The notes under the pieces are model-generated. The model was not told the origin of the DNA and searched no databases. It was given only the letters and a program-made list of their open reading frames with translations. DNA of 64,000 bases, from contig NZ_CP039634.1 of assembly GCF_004923295.1 (NCBI RefSeq), positions 1,259,001-1,323,000 on the forward strand, in the 5' to 3' direction. Source of the stretch: Azospirillum sp. TSH100 (GTDB taxonomy: Bacteria > Pseudomonadota > Alphaproteobacteria > Azospirillales > Azospirillaceae). Shown here one piece after another: positions 43,650 to 52,833 of the stretch; within the stretch, counting starts at the first letter, position 1, and the number at the start of each line of letters is the position of its first letter. The translations under genes and the position numbers were made by a program.

Positions 43650-44861
43650 ATGACGCCGTTCGATTTCCCGCCTTCCGCCCCTTCGTTCACGGCGGAGCCG
43701 CATATGGACGAACCCGCCTTCACCGCCGCCGGGCTGGCCGTCCCGGTTCCGCCGCTGGCCCCGTCGCAGGACTGCGCCCTCGCCCTGGCCCGTTTCCGGC
43801 GCCAGCCCGAGCTTGCCGCCCTGCCGGTGGTCGATGGTGACGGCCAGGTCGCCGGATTGCTTGAGCGTGGCCGGCTGCTGCCGGACGGTGGCGGTGAAGC
43901 CACCGGCGCGCCGACGGTCGCCGAGGTGATGGACCCGCAGCCGCTGCTGGTCGACGGGGCGACTCCGCTGGCGGAGATCGGGCGGCGGCTGGCGCGGCTG
44001 AAGCCGGCGGCGCTGGTGACCGGCTTCCTGGTGGTGGAGCAGGGCCGCTATCTCGGCGTCGGCACGGTGACCGGGCTGATGGCGCGCTCGGCCGAACAGA
44101 CGGAGCTGCGCGCCCGGCAACTGGACGAGGCGCGCCGGCAGGCCGAGCAGGCGATCCGGGCCAAGACCGCCTTCCTCGCCAACATGAGCCATGAGATCCG
44201 TACGCCGCTGACCGCGATGATGGGTTTCGCCGAACTGCTGGAGCAGGAGGTGCTGGGGCCGCACGCCATCCCGCTCTATCGCGAATATTCCCGCGACATC
44301 GCCGAGAGCGGCCGGCACCTGTTGGAGCTGATCAACGACCTGCTCGACCTGTCGAAGGCCGACGCCGACCGGCTGGAGCTGGTGGACGGCACGGTGGATG
44401 TGGTGCGGGTGGCGATCGGCACGGCGCGGCTGCTGACCGAACGGGCGGCGCGCCATGGCGTCAGCATCGCCACCGCGGTGCCGCTGGACCTGCCGCCGCT
44501 GCGGGCGGACGAGCGCAAGCTGCGCCAGATGCTGCTGAACCTGCTGTCCAACGCGGTGAAGTTCACGCCTGCCGAGGGAATCGTGACGCTGCGCGGCCAT
44601 GTGGCGGCGGACGGTGCGCTCTGGCTGTCGGTGCACGACACCGGCATCGGCATGACCGGGGAGGAACTGGCCAAGGCGCTGGAACCCTGGGGGCAGGTGG
44701 ACAGCGCACTGGCCCGCGCCCAGGTCGGCACCGGGCTGGGGCTGCCGCTGACCAAGCGGCTGATCGAACTGCATGGCGGCCGTTTGGACGTCGTCAGCCG
44801 CCGGGACGAGGGTACCACCATGTCGCTGGTCTTCCCGCCCCATCGGGTGGGGCGGGGGTAG
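43650..44861 (+). CDS. Soluble histidine kinase with CBS-pair sensor region
   Basis: This 403-residue protein has a CBS-pair sensor (LAALPVVDGDGQVAGLLERG, MDPQPLLVDGATPL, LVTGFLVVEQGRYLGVG), a short coiled coil and a HisKA/HATPase_c core. The H-box is MSHEIRTPLTAMMGFAELLE, the N-box LNLLSNAVKF, and the G-boxes DTGIGM and GTGLGLPL. There is no membrane helix, so it is cytoplasmic. CBS pairs bind adenylates, which suggests energy-status sensing. Its response regulator is not adjacent. The ATG follows AGGAAGGAGGGAGG, with four phased CCGAC repeats just upstream. Confidence 0.9.
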   Translation: MTPFDFPPSAPSFTAEPHMDEPAFTAAGLAVPVPPLAPSQDCALALARFRRQPELAALPVVDGDGQVAGLLERGRLLPDGGGEATGAPTVAEVMDPQPLLVDGATPLAEIGRRLARLKPAALVTGFLVVEQGRYLGVGTVTGLMARSAEQTELRARQLDEARRQAEQAIRAKTAFLANMSHEIRTPLTAMMGFAELLEQEVLGPHAIPLYREYSRDIAESGRHLLELINDLLDLSKADADRLELVDGTVDVVRVAIGTARLLTERAARHGVSIATAVPLDLPPLRADERKLRQMLLNLLSNAVKFTPAEGIVTLRGHVAADGALWLSVHDTGIGMTGEELAKALEPWGQVDSALARAQVGTGLGLPLTKRLIELHGGRLDVVSRRDEGTTMSLVFPPHRVGRG

Positions 44862-44881
44862 ACCGGGGAAGCCTTTCTCCC

Positions 44882-44916
44882 GGACCGCCCCCTACCGTGC
44901 TGGGGGAGGGCGGTCC
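44882..44916. terminator. Hairpin between convergent kinase and htpG genes
   Basis: GGACCGCCC (44882-44890) pairs perfectly with GGGCGGTCC (44908-44916); further C/G runs inside can extend the stem. It lies between the convergent stop codons and may act on both strands. No long T-run is present. Confidence 0.6.
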
Positions 44917-44934
44917 ATTGCGGTGCGGCGATCC

Positions 44935-46815
44935 TTACGCCAGCCCCTTCTCCATCGCGCTCGCCAGGCGGCGGGCGAAGGCGGCGGGATCGGGCAGGGG
45001 CTCGCCCTCGACGATGCGGGCCTGATCGAGCAGAAGCCAGGCCGCATCCTCCAGCGCGTCGGTGGCGCCGTTGCCCTTGGCCCGTTCGGCCAGACGCTTG
45101 ATCAGGGCGTGCGACGGATTGATCTCCAGGATGCGCTTGCCGACTTCGCCGTTCAGCTGCTTGTGCTGCTTCAGCAGGCGCTCCAGATGCATGTCCATGT
45201 CGTTGTCGTCGGCCACCAGACAGACGGCGCTGTCGGTCAGGCGTTCGGACTTGCGGACGTCCTTCACCGCGTCGGACAGGGTCAGCTTCAGCAGGGCCAA
45301 GAGATCGGTCAGTTCGCCCTCCGGCGCCTTCTCCTCCGGCTTCTCGGTTTCCTCGCCCTTGATCTTGCCGAGATCGGCGCCACCGCGGGTCACCGACTTG
45401 AACGGCTTGCCGTCATAGACGCCGACCGACGGCATCCAGAACTCGTCCACCGGGTCGGTCAGCAGCAGAACCTCGACGCCCTTGGCCTTGAAGCCTTCCA
45501 GCTGCGGGCTGCGCAGCAGGGTGTCGATGTCGTCGCCGCTGATGGTGTAGATGGCGTCCTGGCCCTCCTTCATGCGGGCGACATACTGCTCCAGCGACAC
45601 CAGCTCATCGCCGGCGGTGGTGCGGAAGCGCAGCAGCTTCAAAAGCTCGTCCCGGTGCTCGTAGTCCTCGTAGAGGCCTTCCTTCAGCACCGCGCCGAAG
45701 TTTTCCCAGAAGCTGTCATATTCGGCCGCGTTTTCCGTGTCCTTGGCCTTCTTGGACAGTTCGGACAGCACGCGGCGGGTGATGCCGGCCTTGATCTTTG
45801 CCAGCATCGGGTTGTGCTGCAGCATCTCGCGGCTGATGTTCAGCGGCAGATCCTCGCTGTCGACCACGCCGCGCAGGAAGCGCAGGTAGGGCGGGATCAG
45901 CCCTTCCGCCGCGTCGGTGATGAAGACGCGCTTGACGTACAGCTTCACCCGGTGGGCGCGCTTGGGGTCGAACAGGTCGAAGGGCTTGGTCGAGGGCACA
46001 TAGAGCAGGTTGGTGTATTCCAGCGCCCCTTCGGCCCGCCAGTGCAGGGTCAGCCACGGATCGTCGAAGGCGTGGCCGACATGGTGATAGAATTCCTTGT
46101 ACTGGTCGGTGGTGATCTCCGACTTCGACCGGGTCCACAGCGCCGACGCGCTGTTCAGCGCCTTGGCGTCCTCACCCTCGCCGAACAGGATCGGGATGGC
46201 GATGTGGTCGGAGTATTTGCGGACGATGCCGCCGAGCCGGGCCTCGTCGAGATACTCGTCGTCGCCGGCGCGCAGATGCAGGACGATCTGCGTGCCGCGC
46301 GTCAGGTCGGTGGCCTCGGCGATGGTGAACTCGCCCTTGCCGTCGGATTCCCAGCGCCAGCCGGTGGTCTCGCCGGCCTTGCGGGTCAGCACGGTGACCT
46401 TGTCGGCGGCCATGAAGGCGGAATAGAAGCCGACGCCGAACTGGCCGATCAGGTTGACGTCCTTCTTGCCGTCGCCCTTCTCCGCACCTTCGAGCGACTT
46501 CATGAAGGCGGCGGTGCCGGAACGGGCGATGGTGCCGAGATTCTCGACCAGATCGTCGCGGTTCATGCCGATGCCGTTGTCGGCGACCGTCAGGGTCCGC
46601 GCGTCCTTGTCGACCAGCAGGCGGACCTTGAGGTTCGGATCATCGGCCGAGAGTTCGGGCTGGGTCAGCGCCGCGTAGCGCAGGCGGTCGCAGGCGTCCG
46701 ACGCGTTGGAGACCAGTTCGCGCAGGAAGACTTCCTTCTCGCTGTAGAGCGAGTGGGCGACGATGTCGAGCAGACGGCTGACCTCGGCTTGAAAACTGAG
46801 CCGTTCCTCGGTCAT
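44935..46815 (-). CDS. htpG: Molecular chaperone HtpG (Hsp90)
   Basis: HtpG (626 residues) is the bacterial Hsp90, an ATP-dependent cytoplasmic dimer. The N-terminal ATPase is marked by FQAEVSRLLDIVAHSLYSEK, ELVSNASDACDRLRY, VADNGIGM and GQFGVGFYSAF. The middle domain has PLNISREMLQ, and the C-terminal dimerisation part ends in the LIKRLAERAKGN region. The length is standard. The ATG at 46815 is followed by MTEERLSFQAE. It is downstream of the periplasmic-protein gene, separated by a hairpin. Confidence 0.97.
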   Translation of the reverse strand: MTEERLSFQAEVSRLLDIVAHSLYSEKEVFLRELVSNASDACDRLRYAALTQPELSADDPNLKVRLLVDKDARTLTVADNGIGMNRDDLVENLGTIARSGTAAFMKSLEGAEKGDGKKDVNLIGQFGVGFYSAFMAADKVTVLTRKAGETTGWRWESDGKGEFTIAEATDLTRGTQIVLHLRAGDDEYLDEARLGGIVRKYSDHIAIPILFGEGEDAKALNSASALWTRSKSEITTDQYKEFYHHVGHAFDDPWLTLHWRAEGALEYTNLLYVPSTKPFDLFDPKRAHRVKLYVKRVFITDAAEGLIPPYLRFLRGVVDSEDLPLNISREMLQHNPMLAKIKAGITRRVLSELSKKAKDTENAAEYDSFWENFGAVLKEGLYEDYEHRDELLKLLRFRTTAGDELVSLEQYVARMKEGQDAIYTISGDDIDTLLRSPQLEGFKAKGVEVLLLTDPVDEFWMPSVGVYDGKPFKSVTRGGADLGKIKGEETEKPEEKAPEGELTDLLALLKLTLSDAVKDVRKSERLTDSAVCLVADDNDMDMHLERLLKQHKQLNGEVGKRILEINPSHALIKRLAERAKGNGATDALEDAAWLLLDQARIVEGEPLPDPAAFARRLASAMEKGLA

Positions 46816-46964
46816 GGGGGCACCTTCGTTGGTTTTGCACGGGTGTTGGCGTCAAGACGGCGGAGATATGTGAAAGCGTCCCGGCCGTTCAAGAGGCTTG
46901 TGCCGTGCAACCGCGGGAGGTGTGCGGTCAGGTGTCGCGGTGGAGTGCCGTTGCGCAGGTGGGA

Positions 46965-46991
46965 GGCGTGGGGGAAAGCATCCCCCACGCC
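46965..46991. terminator. Perfect hairpin downstream of the periplasmic-protein gene
   Basis: GGCGTGGGGGA (46965-46975) and TCCCCCACGCC (46981-46991) pair over 11 bases with a 5-base loop. On the minus strand the hairpin begins ten bases after the stop codon of the large periplasmic-protein gene, upstream of htpG. There is no T-run; it probably ends or stabilises that transcript. Confidence 0.7.
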
Positions 46992-47000
46992 CGGTATCCC

Positions 47001-48641
47001 TTACTTCTTCTTCTTCGGCTGTTCAGCCGGTGCCGGTGCCGGCTCGCTGCCGCCGGCCAGCAGGGCGGTCATGTCGGCGCCGTTCAGCAGGAGCTGGCCG
47101 GCCTCCGTCACGTCGATCTTGTAGGTGCGGGTGTCGGCGCCGCTCTCGTCCTTGCCGGCCTGGCCAAGGGCCTGGATCATCGCCAGACCGCCCAGCAGAT
47201 CCTGCGTGTCCTTGTCGGGCTTGGCGCCGGGGGCCGGCTGCATCGCCTTCACCGCGGCGTCGATGCCGCGCAGCAGGACGGTGGCGCCGCCGGTGACCCC
47301 GAAGGCGGCCTGGGTGGCGACCTTCATCGCGCCGGTGGCGGTGCCGGCCGTGGCCGGGGTGTCGAGGTTCAACGCGTCGATGCGCAGCTCCGTCCCGGCC
47401 TCGCCCATCGCGGCCATCGCCTGCTGCATGATCATGTCGGACGAGGGCGGCGTGGGGGTGCTCGCCTTCGCCTTGGCGCCCTTCTTCGGCGGCGGGGCCT
47501 CTTCCGCCTCGGCGGCCTTGGCCAGATCGGTGAAGGCCTTCCACAGGGCGCTGTTCGGCAGCTTGGCGACCGACAGCTTCATCTCGAAGGCGCGCGGGGT
47601 GAAGCCGGCGGGGGCGGGCGACGGCGTCATGGCGAAGTCGCGCGCCTCCATGCCCATGCTGACGGTGGACAGAGCCTGATCGAGGTCGGTCAGGCCGCTG
47701 CGGAAGGCCAGCTGGCCCAGCGTCACCGTGGTGCCGTCCTCCGGGCTGACGAAGGACAGGTTGGACAGGCGCATCGCGCCGGTCACGCCGCCGAACATGC
47801 CCTGGAGCTTCGGCAGCAGCTCGGAGGTGCTCGGCGCCACGCCCTTGGCGGCGGTCTGTTCCGACAGCTTCTGCAGCGCGCTGACCTTGGTCAGGTCGAC
47901 CCGGGTATAAGCGGCCTCGGCGGTGACCCCGCCGATCTTCACCAGTTCCTTGTTCTTCTCGTCCTGCACCGACAGGCCGCCAAGGGCGAAGGCGGCCGGG
48001 CCGCTCCACAGGGTGGCGCCGCTGGTCCCGGCCTCCGGCTTCAGGTCCTGGACCATGGTCATGGAGGCGATGGCAACCTTGCCCTTGCCGCCGGCGGCGG
48101 TGACCGCGATGTCGTTGTAGGCGCCGTCGACCGTCAGCAGGGTCTCCAGCGCGCCCGACCAGGTGCTGGTGAAGGACTGCTTGCCGATGGAGATGGTGGC
48201 GGCGTCGACATACTCGTCGTTGTCGTCGAGATTCTGCACCTTGATCGCGCTGGGCAGCGTGATCGACACGCCATACTGGCTGTCATCCTTCGGCGTCACC
48301 GACAGCAGGATGGTGCCGATGTCGAACAGGGTGCCTTCGGCGTCCTCGGCCGACAGGCGGGGCAGGGCGACGTCGTAATGGTCGCCGGCCGGCTTGACCG
48401 TCGGTTCGCCCTGCCATTCGAAGCCGATGCCCTCGCCATCCTCGGCGGGCGGCGGGAACCAGCGCGGAAGATCCTGCTTCAGCGAGGCGGCGAGCGCCTT
48501 GGCGCCGGCCTCGTCGACGGCCGGGGCGGCCTGGACGGGCGACCAGCCGGCCACCAGCGCCAGCATGCCGCCGGCGATCAGGGCGGGCCTCAGGGAACGG
48601 ACCGGCAGGGCCGGGACGGGCGAAAGAGGACGCAGGCGCAT
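47001..48641 (-). CDS. Large exported protein, DUF2125/YdgA-like, unknown function
   Basis: This 546-residue protein has an N-terminal signal peptide (RPALIAGGMLALVAGWSPVQAA). The mature part is composed of long beta-rich stretches with repeated GxxTxxAAY, TVDGAYNDIAV and LSNLSFVSPEDG segments, and ends in an Ala/Pro-rich, Lys-rich tail with four terminal Lys. It resembles the large periplasmic proteins of the DUF2125/YdgA group, so it is probably periplasmic or outer-envelope associated. Confidence in export is good; the family name is tentative. Confidence 0.7.
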   Translation of the reverse strand: MRLRPLSPVPALPVRSLRPALIAGGMLALVAGWSPVQAAPAVDEAGAKALAASLKQDLPRWFPPPAEDGEGIGFEWQGEPTVKPAGDHYDVALPRLSAEDAEGTLFDIGTILLSVTPKDDSQYGVSITLPSAIKVQNLDDNDEYVDAATISIGKQSFTSTWSGALETLLTVDGAYNDIAVTAAGGKGKVAIASMTMVQDLKPEAGTSGATLWSGPAAFALGGLSVQDEKNKELVKIGGVTAEAAYTRVDLTKVSALQKLSEQTAAKGVAPSTSELLPKLQGMFGGVTGAMRLSNLSFVSPEDGTTVTLGQLAFRSGLTDLDQALSTVSMGMEARDFAMTPSPAPAGFTPRAFEMKLSVAKLPNSALWKAFTDLAKAAEAEEAPPPKKGAKAKASTPTPPSSDMIMQQAMAAMGEAGTELRIDALNLDTPATAGTATGAMKVATQAAFGVTGGATVLLRGIDAAVKAMQPAPGAKPDKDTQDLLGGLAMIQALGQAGKDESGADTRTYKIDVTEAGQLLLNGADMTALLAGGSEPAPAPAEQPKKKK

Positions 48642-48750
48642 CGAGGAATTACTCCCACCTAAGATTTTGGCACTTAAGCTTTTGGGAGCACGTTAAGCTT
48701 GATACGCTCGGCCGGTCCATGCCCCTGATGGGCGAATTCCCAACAGGATG

Positions 48751-49419
48751 TTAAAAATCCAGGTCGGCATAGTGCCTGGGCGGCGGGCAGCCGGTGATGT
48801 TGTCGGCCAGCAGCGCGCGGAAGCTGGGGCGCGACTTGATCCGGGCGTACCAGTCCTTGGCCTCCGGGCTGCGGTCCCACGGCACGTTGTCGATGTAGTC
48901 CAGGCAGGACAGCTGCGCCGCGGCGGCGATGTCCGCCAGCGTGAAGGTCGACCCCGCCAGCCACGGCCGGCGTTCCGACAGGAAGGCGATGTAGTCGAGG
49001 TGGTAGGTGACGTTGGCCAGCCCGGCGCGAATCGCCGGTGCGAAGGGATGGCCCTGGCCGGACAGCCGCTTGATCAGCTTCTCGCCGACGAGGTTCTCGG
49101 TCACCTCGCGCTCGAACTTGGTCAGGAACCAGTCGGCGACCCGCCGCACCTCGGCCCGCGCCGCGATCTCGCGCGGCAGCAGGGGGGTGTCGGGATAGGC
49201 CTCCTCCAGATATTCGATGACGGCGAGGCCGCCGGCGACGACCGTCCCGTCCTCCTCCACCAGAACCGGAACCTCGGCGGCCGGGTTCAGCTTCAGGAAG
49301 TCGGTCCGCCGTTCCCAGGGCCTTTCGACCACGGGTTCGAAGGGCAGCCCCTTCTCGGCGAGCATCACGCGCGCGGTGCGCGACAGGGCGTGGATCGGGT
49401 GGTGGTACAGGGTTCGCAT
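48751..49419 (-). CDS. Glutathione S-transferase family protein
   Basis: This 222-residue protein has the thioredoxin-fold N-terminal domain (LYHHPIHALSRTARVMLAEKG with the likely catalytic Ser/Tyr, NPAAEVPVLVEEDG for the glutathione-binding cis-Pro) and the all-helical C-terminal domain (LADIAAAAQLSCLDY). The PDTPLLP segment links them. Substrate unknown. Cysteine is missing at the usual active position, so the Ser class is likely. It lies upstream of the large periplasmic-protein gene, with an unrelated gap of about 110 bases. Confidence 0.9.
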   Translation of the reverse strand: MRTLYHHPIHALSRTARVMLAEKGLPFEPVVERPWERRTDFLKLNPAAEVPVLVEEDGTVVAGGLAVIEYLEEAYPDTPLLPREIAARAEVRRVADWFLTKFEREVTENLVGEKLIKRLSGQGHPFAPAIRAGLANVTYHLDYIAFLSERRPWLAGSTFTLADIAAAAQLSCLDYIDNVPWDRSPEAKDWYARIKSRPSFRALLADNITGCPPPRHYADLDF

Positions 49420-49542
49420 GGCGGCGGGACTTTACCGCAACGCCGCAAGCGAAAACAGCCTGCGCATCGGAGCCGAAGAGTCTCGTTGGAGGAAGTTTCG
49501 CGAGGCAAGTGCGAAGAAGGGGGAGTTGGGCGGAGCCGTCCC

Positions 49543-50004
49543 CTACCCCGCCTGGGACAGGCGGTAGAGCACCAGCGCGTCGGGCTGGTTCGACGGTTCG
49601 CCCACCGGCGTCCAGCCGTTGCGCTCGTAGAAGGCGCGGGCGGCGGCGTTGCGGGCGGCGCAGGCCAGTTCGGCCGGCCGGGCGTCGCCCTGCAGCAGGC
49701 CCAGCGCCTCGCGCAGCAGGGCCGATCCGATGCCGCGCTTGCACCAGACGGGGTCGATGAAGAGGTTGTGGATGATGCCGGCCTCGGGGTCGAGGGAGAC
49801 GAAGCCGACCACCATGCCGTCCGCCTCGGCCACCAGCACCGCATCCTCGCGGACGCAGTCGTAATAGTCGTCCAGCCCGAACCGGTCGGCGGGTTGCCAG
49901 GAAAAGGCCTGGCGGCGGCCGTGCAGGAAGATCTCGGCGCAGCGGGCGGAGTCGGCGCCATGGGCGGAACGGATCGCGATGCGCACCCCTTCCCCGGCCG
50001 GCAT
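49543..50004 (-). CDS. GNAT-family N-acetyltransferase
   Basis: This 153-residue protein has the GNAT core: AVLVAEADGMVVGFVSLDPE, IIHNLFIDPVWCKRGIGSALL (the RGIGS acetyl-CoA loop) and AARAFYERNGWTPVG. The acetyl acceptor is unknown. The ATG at 50004 has AAGGAG six bases upstream, which decides the start against an earlier in-frame codon. It lies between the TAXI-type binding protein and the glutathione S-transferase genes on the same strand. Confidence 0.88.
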   Translation of the reverse strand: MPAGEGVRIAIRSAHGADSARCAEIFLHGRRQAFSWQPADRFGLDDYYDCVREDAVLVAEADGMVVGFVSLDPEAGIIHNLFIDPVWCKRGIGSALLREALGLLQGDARPAELACAARNAAARAFYERNGWTPVGEPSNQPDALVLYRLSQAG

Positions 50005-50130
50005 GCCTGTCTCCTTCTGTCCGTTGCGCCCGATCACGAGGATCAACCGGATCGCGCTCAGACTATTCCACCGGCGGGCGTCACGGGAACGGTCCTTTCG
50101 TCCTGCCTCGGCAAAAGGATGCGCTCAGCG

Positions 50131-51411
50131 CTACGGCTTGTCGCCGGCGGCTTTCTCGGTCGGCGGAGTCCCGGTGGCAGCCTTGTCTCCGGCCTTGTCT
50201 CCGGCCGTGTCCCCGGTCTTGTCCTTTGCGGCGGCGGGGGCGTTGCCGGCTCCGCCGGCAGGCGGACGGGCCGGTTCGTTGGCGGCGCTGCCGAGCAGAC
50301 CGGCCTCGCGGTAATAGCGTTCCGCCCCCGGATGCAGGGGGACCGAGACGTTGGCGACCGCGCGGGCGGGGTCGAAATTGCGGCCTTGGGGGTGCCCCTC
50401 GGCCAGGACGCGGCGGGTGTTCTCGTGCCACAGGGCACGGACGACGCCATAGATCAGGTCGGGGTCGCGGTCGGCGCGGGTCAGCAGCTCCGCCCCCAGG
50501 CTCAGCGTCGGGGTGGGAGCGCTGCCGGGATAGGCGTTGGCCGGGATCTCGTGCTCGATATAGAAGCGCTGGCTGCGCAGCAGCCGGTCGGCCGGTTCAC
50601 CGTCCAGCGGCACCAGGCGGATCGGCACCCGCGCCGCCACGTCGCTGACCGCCGCCACCGGATAGCCGCCGACCATGAAGAAGCCGTCCAGCTCGCCCTT
50701 CGCCAGCCGGTCGGCCGCCGTGCCGGGCTTCAGGTAGAGCGGGGTGACCGTGCTTTCCGACAGGCCGTAGGCGTCGAGGATCAGCCGCGCCTCCACCAGT
50801 GTGCCGGATCCCTCCTCGCCGAGAGAGATGCTGCGGCCCTTCAGGTCGGCCATGCGGTCGATGAAGCCGTCGGAGCGGACGACGACCTGGATCGCCTCGG
50901 CATAGAGCATGCCGAGCGAGCGCAGTTCGGTGAAGGGACGCTTGCCGGTGAAGCTGCCGGTGCCGCTGTAGGCCCAATAGGCGACGTCGGCCTGGGCGAA
51001 GCCGGCCTCCACCGTGCCGGCGCGCAGCATCTCGACATTGTCGACCGACCCGTTGCTGGCCTGCGCCACCACGATCAGTCCGGGGATGCCGCAGCTTCCC
51101 CCCTTGTCGCAGGGGCGGGAGCCCGGCGGGTTGGAGATGGCATTGGCGATCAGCCCGCCGATCGGGAAATAGGTGCCGGAGGTGGTGCCGGTGCCGATGC
51201 GGAAATAGCGCAGATCCTGGGCGGCGGCTGGACCAGCCAGCAGCCCGCCGCTCAACAGTCCTCCGCCCAGCAGCGGGGCCAGGGCCACCCCTCCCATCAG
51301 GCCGCCCAGCAGATTGCGGCGGGTCAGGGGAGCCGCATCGCAATGCGTCGGAAGCCCCGGAGAGCGGAGCCCCGGTGGGGGAGGGCAGGCTTTGGCTGCT
51401 GCGCGGGGCAC
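50131..51411 (-). CDS. TAXI-family TRAP transporter substrate-binding protein
   Basis: This protein of about 426 residues has a Tat-like signal (LTRRNLLGGLMGGVALAPLL) and a binding domain that starts FRIGTGTTSGTYFPIGGLIANA, with ASNGSVDNVEMLRAGTVEAGFAQADV, both typical of the TAXI family. The C-terminal 35 residues are a low-complexity Lys/Gly/Asp/Ala tail. TAXI proteins feed a fused TRAP permease, but no permease gene is present near it. Substrates are often glutamate or related acids. The first 25 residues look poorly conserved, so a later start is possible. Confidence 0.88.
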   Translation of the reverse strand: MPRAAAKACPPPPGLRSPGLPTHCDAAPLTRRNLLGGLMGGVALAPLLGGGLLSGGLLAGPAAAQDLRYFRIGTGTTSGTYFPIGGLIANAISNPPGSRPCDKGGSCGIPGLIVVAQASNGSVDNVEMLRAGTVEAGFAQADVAYWAYSGTGSFTGKRPFTELRSLGMLYAEAIQVVVRSDGFIDRMADLKGRSISLGEEGSGTLVEARLILDAYGLSESTVTPLYLKPGTAADRLAKGELDGFFMVGGYPVAAVSDVAARVPIRLVPLDGEPADRLLRSQRFYIEHEIPANAYPGSAPTPTLSLGAELLTRADRDPDLIYGVVRALWHENTRRVLAEGHPQGRNFDPARAVANVSVPLHPGAERYYREAGLLGSAANEPARPPAGGAGNAPAAAKDKTGDTAGDKAGDKAATGTPPTEKAAGDKP

Positions 51412-51506
51412 CGGATCGTTCCGTTCGTTTGGCCCGTTGGTCCCGGATGGGAAGGGCGTGCCCTCAAAGATTTCCGCGCAACCCGCTCATTTCAAGGCAC
51501 ATCCGG

Positions 51507-52001
51507 TCAAATCACGCCGACGAGGTCGAGAACGCCGGCGACTGCTACCGCACCGCCACACAGACGCACCGCGCGCTCCGACTCGGCCTGCGTCACCACG
51601 ATCGACAGACCCAGCCCGCCGCAGGCGACCAGCATCAGCCCGGACGCGAATCCGGCCCAGTAGAGCGGCGGCCCCTGGTGCGCATGGCCGTGGAACACCG
51701 CGGCGACGGCGGCGACCAGAACCGCCACCACCGCCGGCGCCCGCACCCCCAGCGCCACCAGCGACCCGATCACCACCAGCGACGCCGCCAGCCCCGGCCC
51801 GGCATAGGGCAGCCGCACGCCCATCTGGGCGGCGAAGCCCGCCGCCAGCGCCGCGGTCACGGTGGCGGCCGGCACCTGCCAGACCGCGGTGCCGCCGGCC
51901 TGCCCGGCCCACAGGCCGATGCCGAGAATGCCCAGCAGATGCTGCAGCACCCAAACCGGCGTGGTCAGCCCGTTGCCGAAGGCTCCCGTCACCGTCGTCA
52001 T
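51507..52001 (-). CDS. HupE/UreJ-family membrane protein
   Basis: This 164-residue protein has about six membrane helices, with the HupE/UreJ motif FHGHAHQGPP in the middle and a GLWAGQ segment in the first helix. The family includes nickel permeases and urease or hydrogenase accessory proteins. No urease or hydrogenase gene is in the window, so nickel or cobalt uptake is possible but unproven. It lies just upstream of the TAXI gene on the same strand. Confidence 0.8.
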   Translation of the reverse strand: MTTVTGAFGNGLTTPVWVLQHLLGILGIGLWAGQAGGTAVWQVPAATVTAALAAGFAAQMGVRLPYAGPGLAASLVVIGSLVALGVRAPAVVAVLVAAVAAVFHGHAHQGPPLYWAGFASGLMLVACGGLGLSIVVTQAESERAVRLCGGAVAVAGVLDLVGVI

Positions 52002-52101
52002 GCGCCCGCATCTCCCCGTCAGTTCAGCTGTCCGTTCAGCTCCAGGGGCCGGTATGGCGGCTGAGCGGGTGTGGGGTCAAGCCGTCAAGGTGAGGTTGCG
52101 G

Positions 52102-52647
52102 CTACCGCGCCAGCGGGTCGCCCCACTGGCGCAGATCGTTCTCGCGCCGCATCAGGTCGCGCTGGCCCAGCGGGTCGAGCCGGCCCATGGCGTCGTCGGT
52201 GCGCATGCGGTCGACCTCCGGCCGGATCAGGTCGCGCTTGAAGGCGTCGGTGGCGCTCTGCGACGAGGGCGGGGGCGGCACCGGGATCGGGCGCGGCGGC
52301 TGGGGCAGGGCGGCCGGGTCGGGCGGCGGCGACGAGCTGCCGCGGCGGCGTTTGGGCGGCGGCTGGTCGGTGCCGTCCTGGTCGCGGCGAATCTGACGGT
52401 CGTCGGGCTGGCGGGACTGTGCCGTGGCGGTGGGGTTCGAGTCGGCGCGCGACTGTTCCGCCTGAATCTGGCTCCAGGTTCGGCGCTCCCCGACTCCCGG
52501 GATGACCGTATGGTTGTAGACCGGCGGAAAGGCCTGGGCGCGGCCGGGATTGTCGTCGCGCAGCTCCGTCGGCGCGCAGGCGCCCGCCGCCAGCAGGAGA
52601 AGGAGCGGTGTCAGTCGACTGGCGAGCGATGGGAGAGGTGGGGTCAT
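52102..52647 (-). CDS. Proline-rich lipoprotein, unknown function
   Basis: This 181-residue protein has a lipoprotein signal peptide (LTPLLLLLAAGAC, Cys24). The mature part is rich in Pro, Gln and Arg in its middle (PPPKRRRGSSSPPPDPAAL) and has a conserved-looking charged C-terminus (RDLIRPEVDRMRTDDAMGRLDP). It should be tethered to a membrane. I do not recognise a function. It is divergent from imuB and shares the upstream region with the SOS box. Confidence 0.75.
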   Translation of the reverse strand: MTPPLPSLASRLTPLLLLLAAGACAPTELRDDNPGRAQAFPPVYNHTVIPGVGERRTWSQIQAEQSRADSNPTATAQSRQPDDRQIRRDQDGTDQPPPKRRRGSSSPPPDPAALPQPPRPIPVPPPPSSQSATDAFKRDLIRPEVDRMRTDDAMGRLDPLGQRDLMRRENDLRQWGDPLAR

Positions 52648-52731
52648 TGATGGAATGTCGGCATCGCTGATCGTTTCGGCAAGGTGACCCCAAAGGAGGG
52701 ACTCCCCTTAAGGCCAAGCCGGCGCTAAAAT

Positions 52732-52746
52732 GTTCTTCTTTTGTTC
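52732..52746 (+). promoter_or_regulatory. Alphaproteobacterial SOS (LexA) box
   Basis: GTTCTTCTTTTGTTC is a perfect GTTC-N7-GTTC direct repeat, the LexA box of alphaproteobacteria. It lies 88 bases ahead of the chosen imuB start and 85 bases from the divergent lipoprotein gene. Damage-inducible mutagenesis genes of the imuAB-dnaE2 type are classical LexA targets, so control of imuB is inferred. Confidence 0.85.
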
Positions 52747-52833
52747 GGCATTGTTGGTCTTTGTATGACGCACCCCTTCCCACACCCGCCCCTGTCACCC
52801 TCTCCCCCCGGGAAGAGGGGATCTTGTCGTGGG

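Noticed and set aside
52765..52833. ATG start for imuB at 52765
   Set aside because: It adds a Pro/Ser-rich segment over a palindromic stretch, whereas ImuB proteins normally start near RILALWLPRL. It remains possible because of its closeness to the SOS box.
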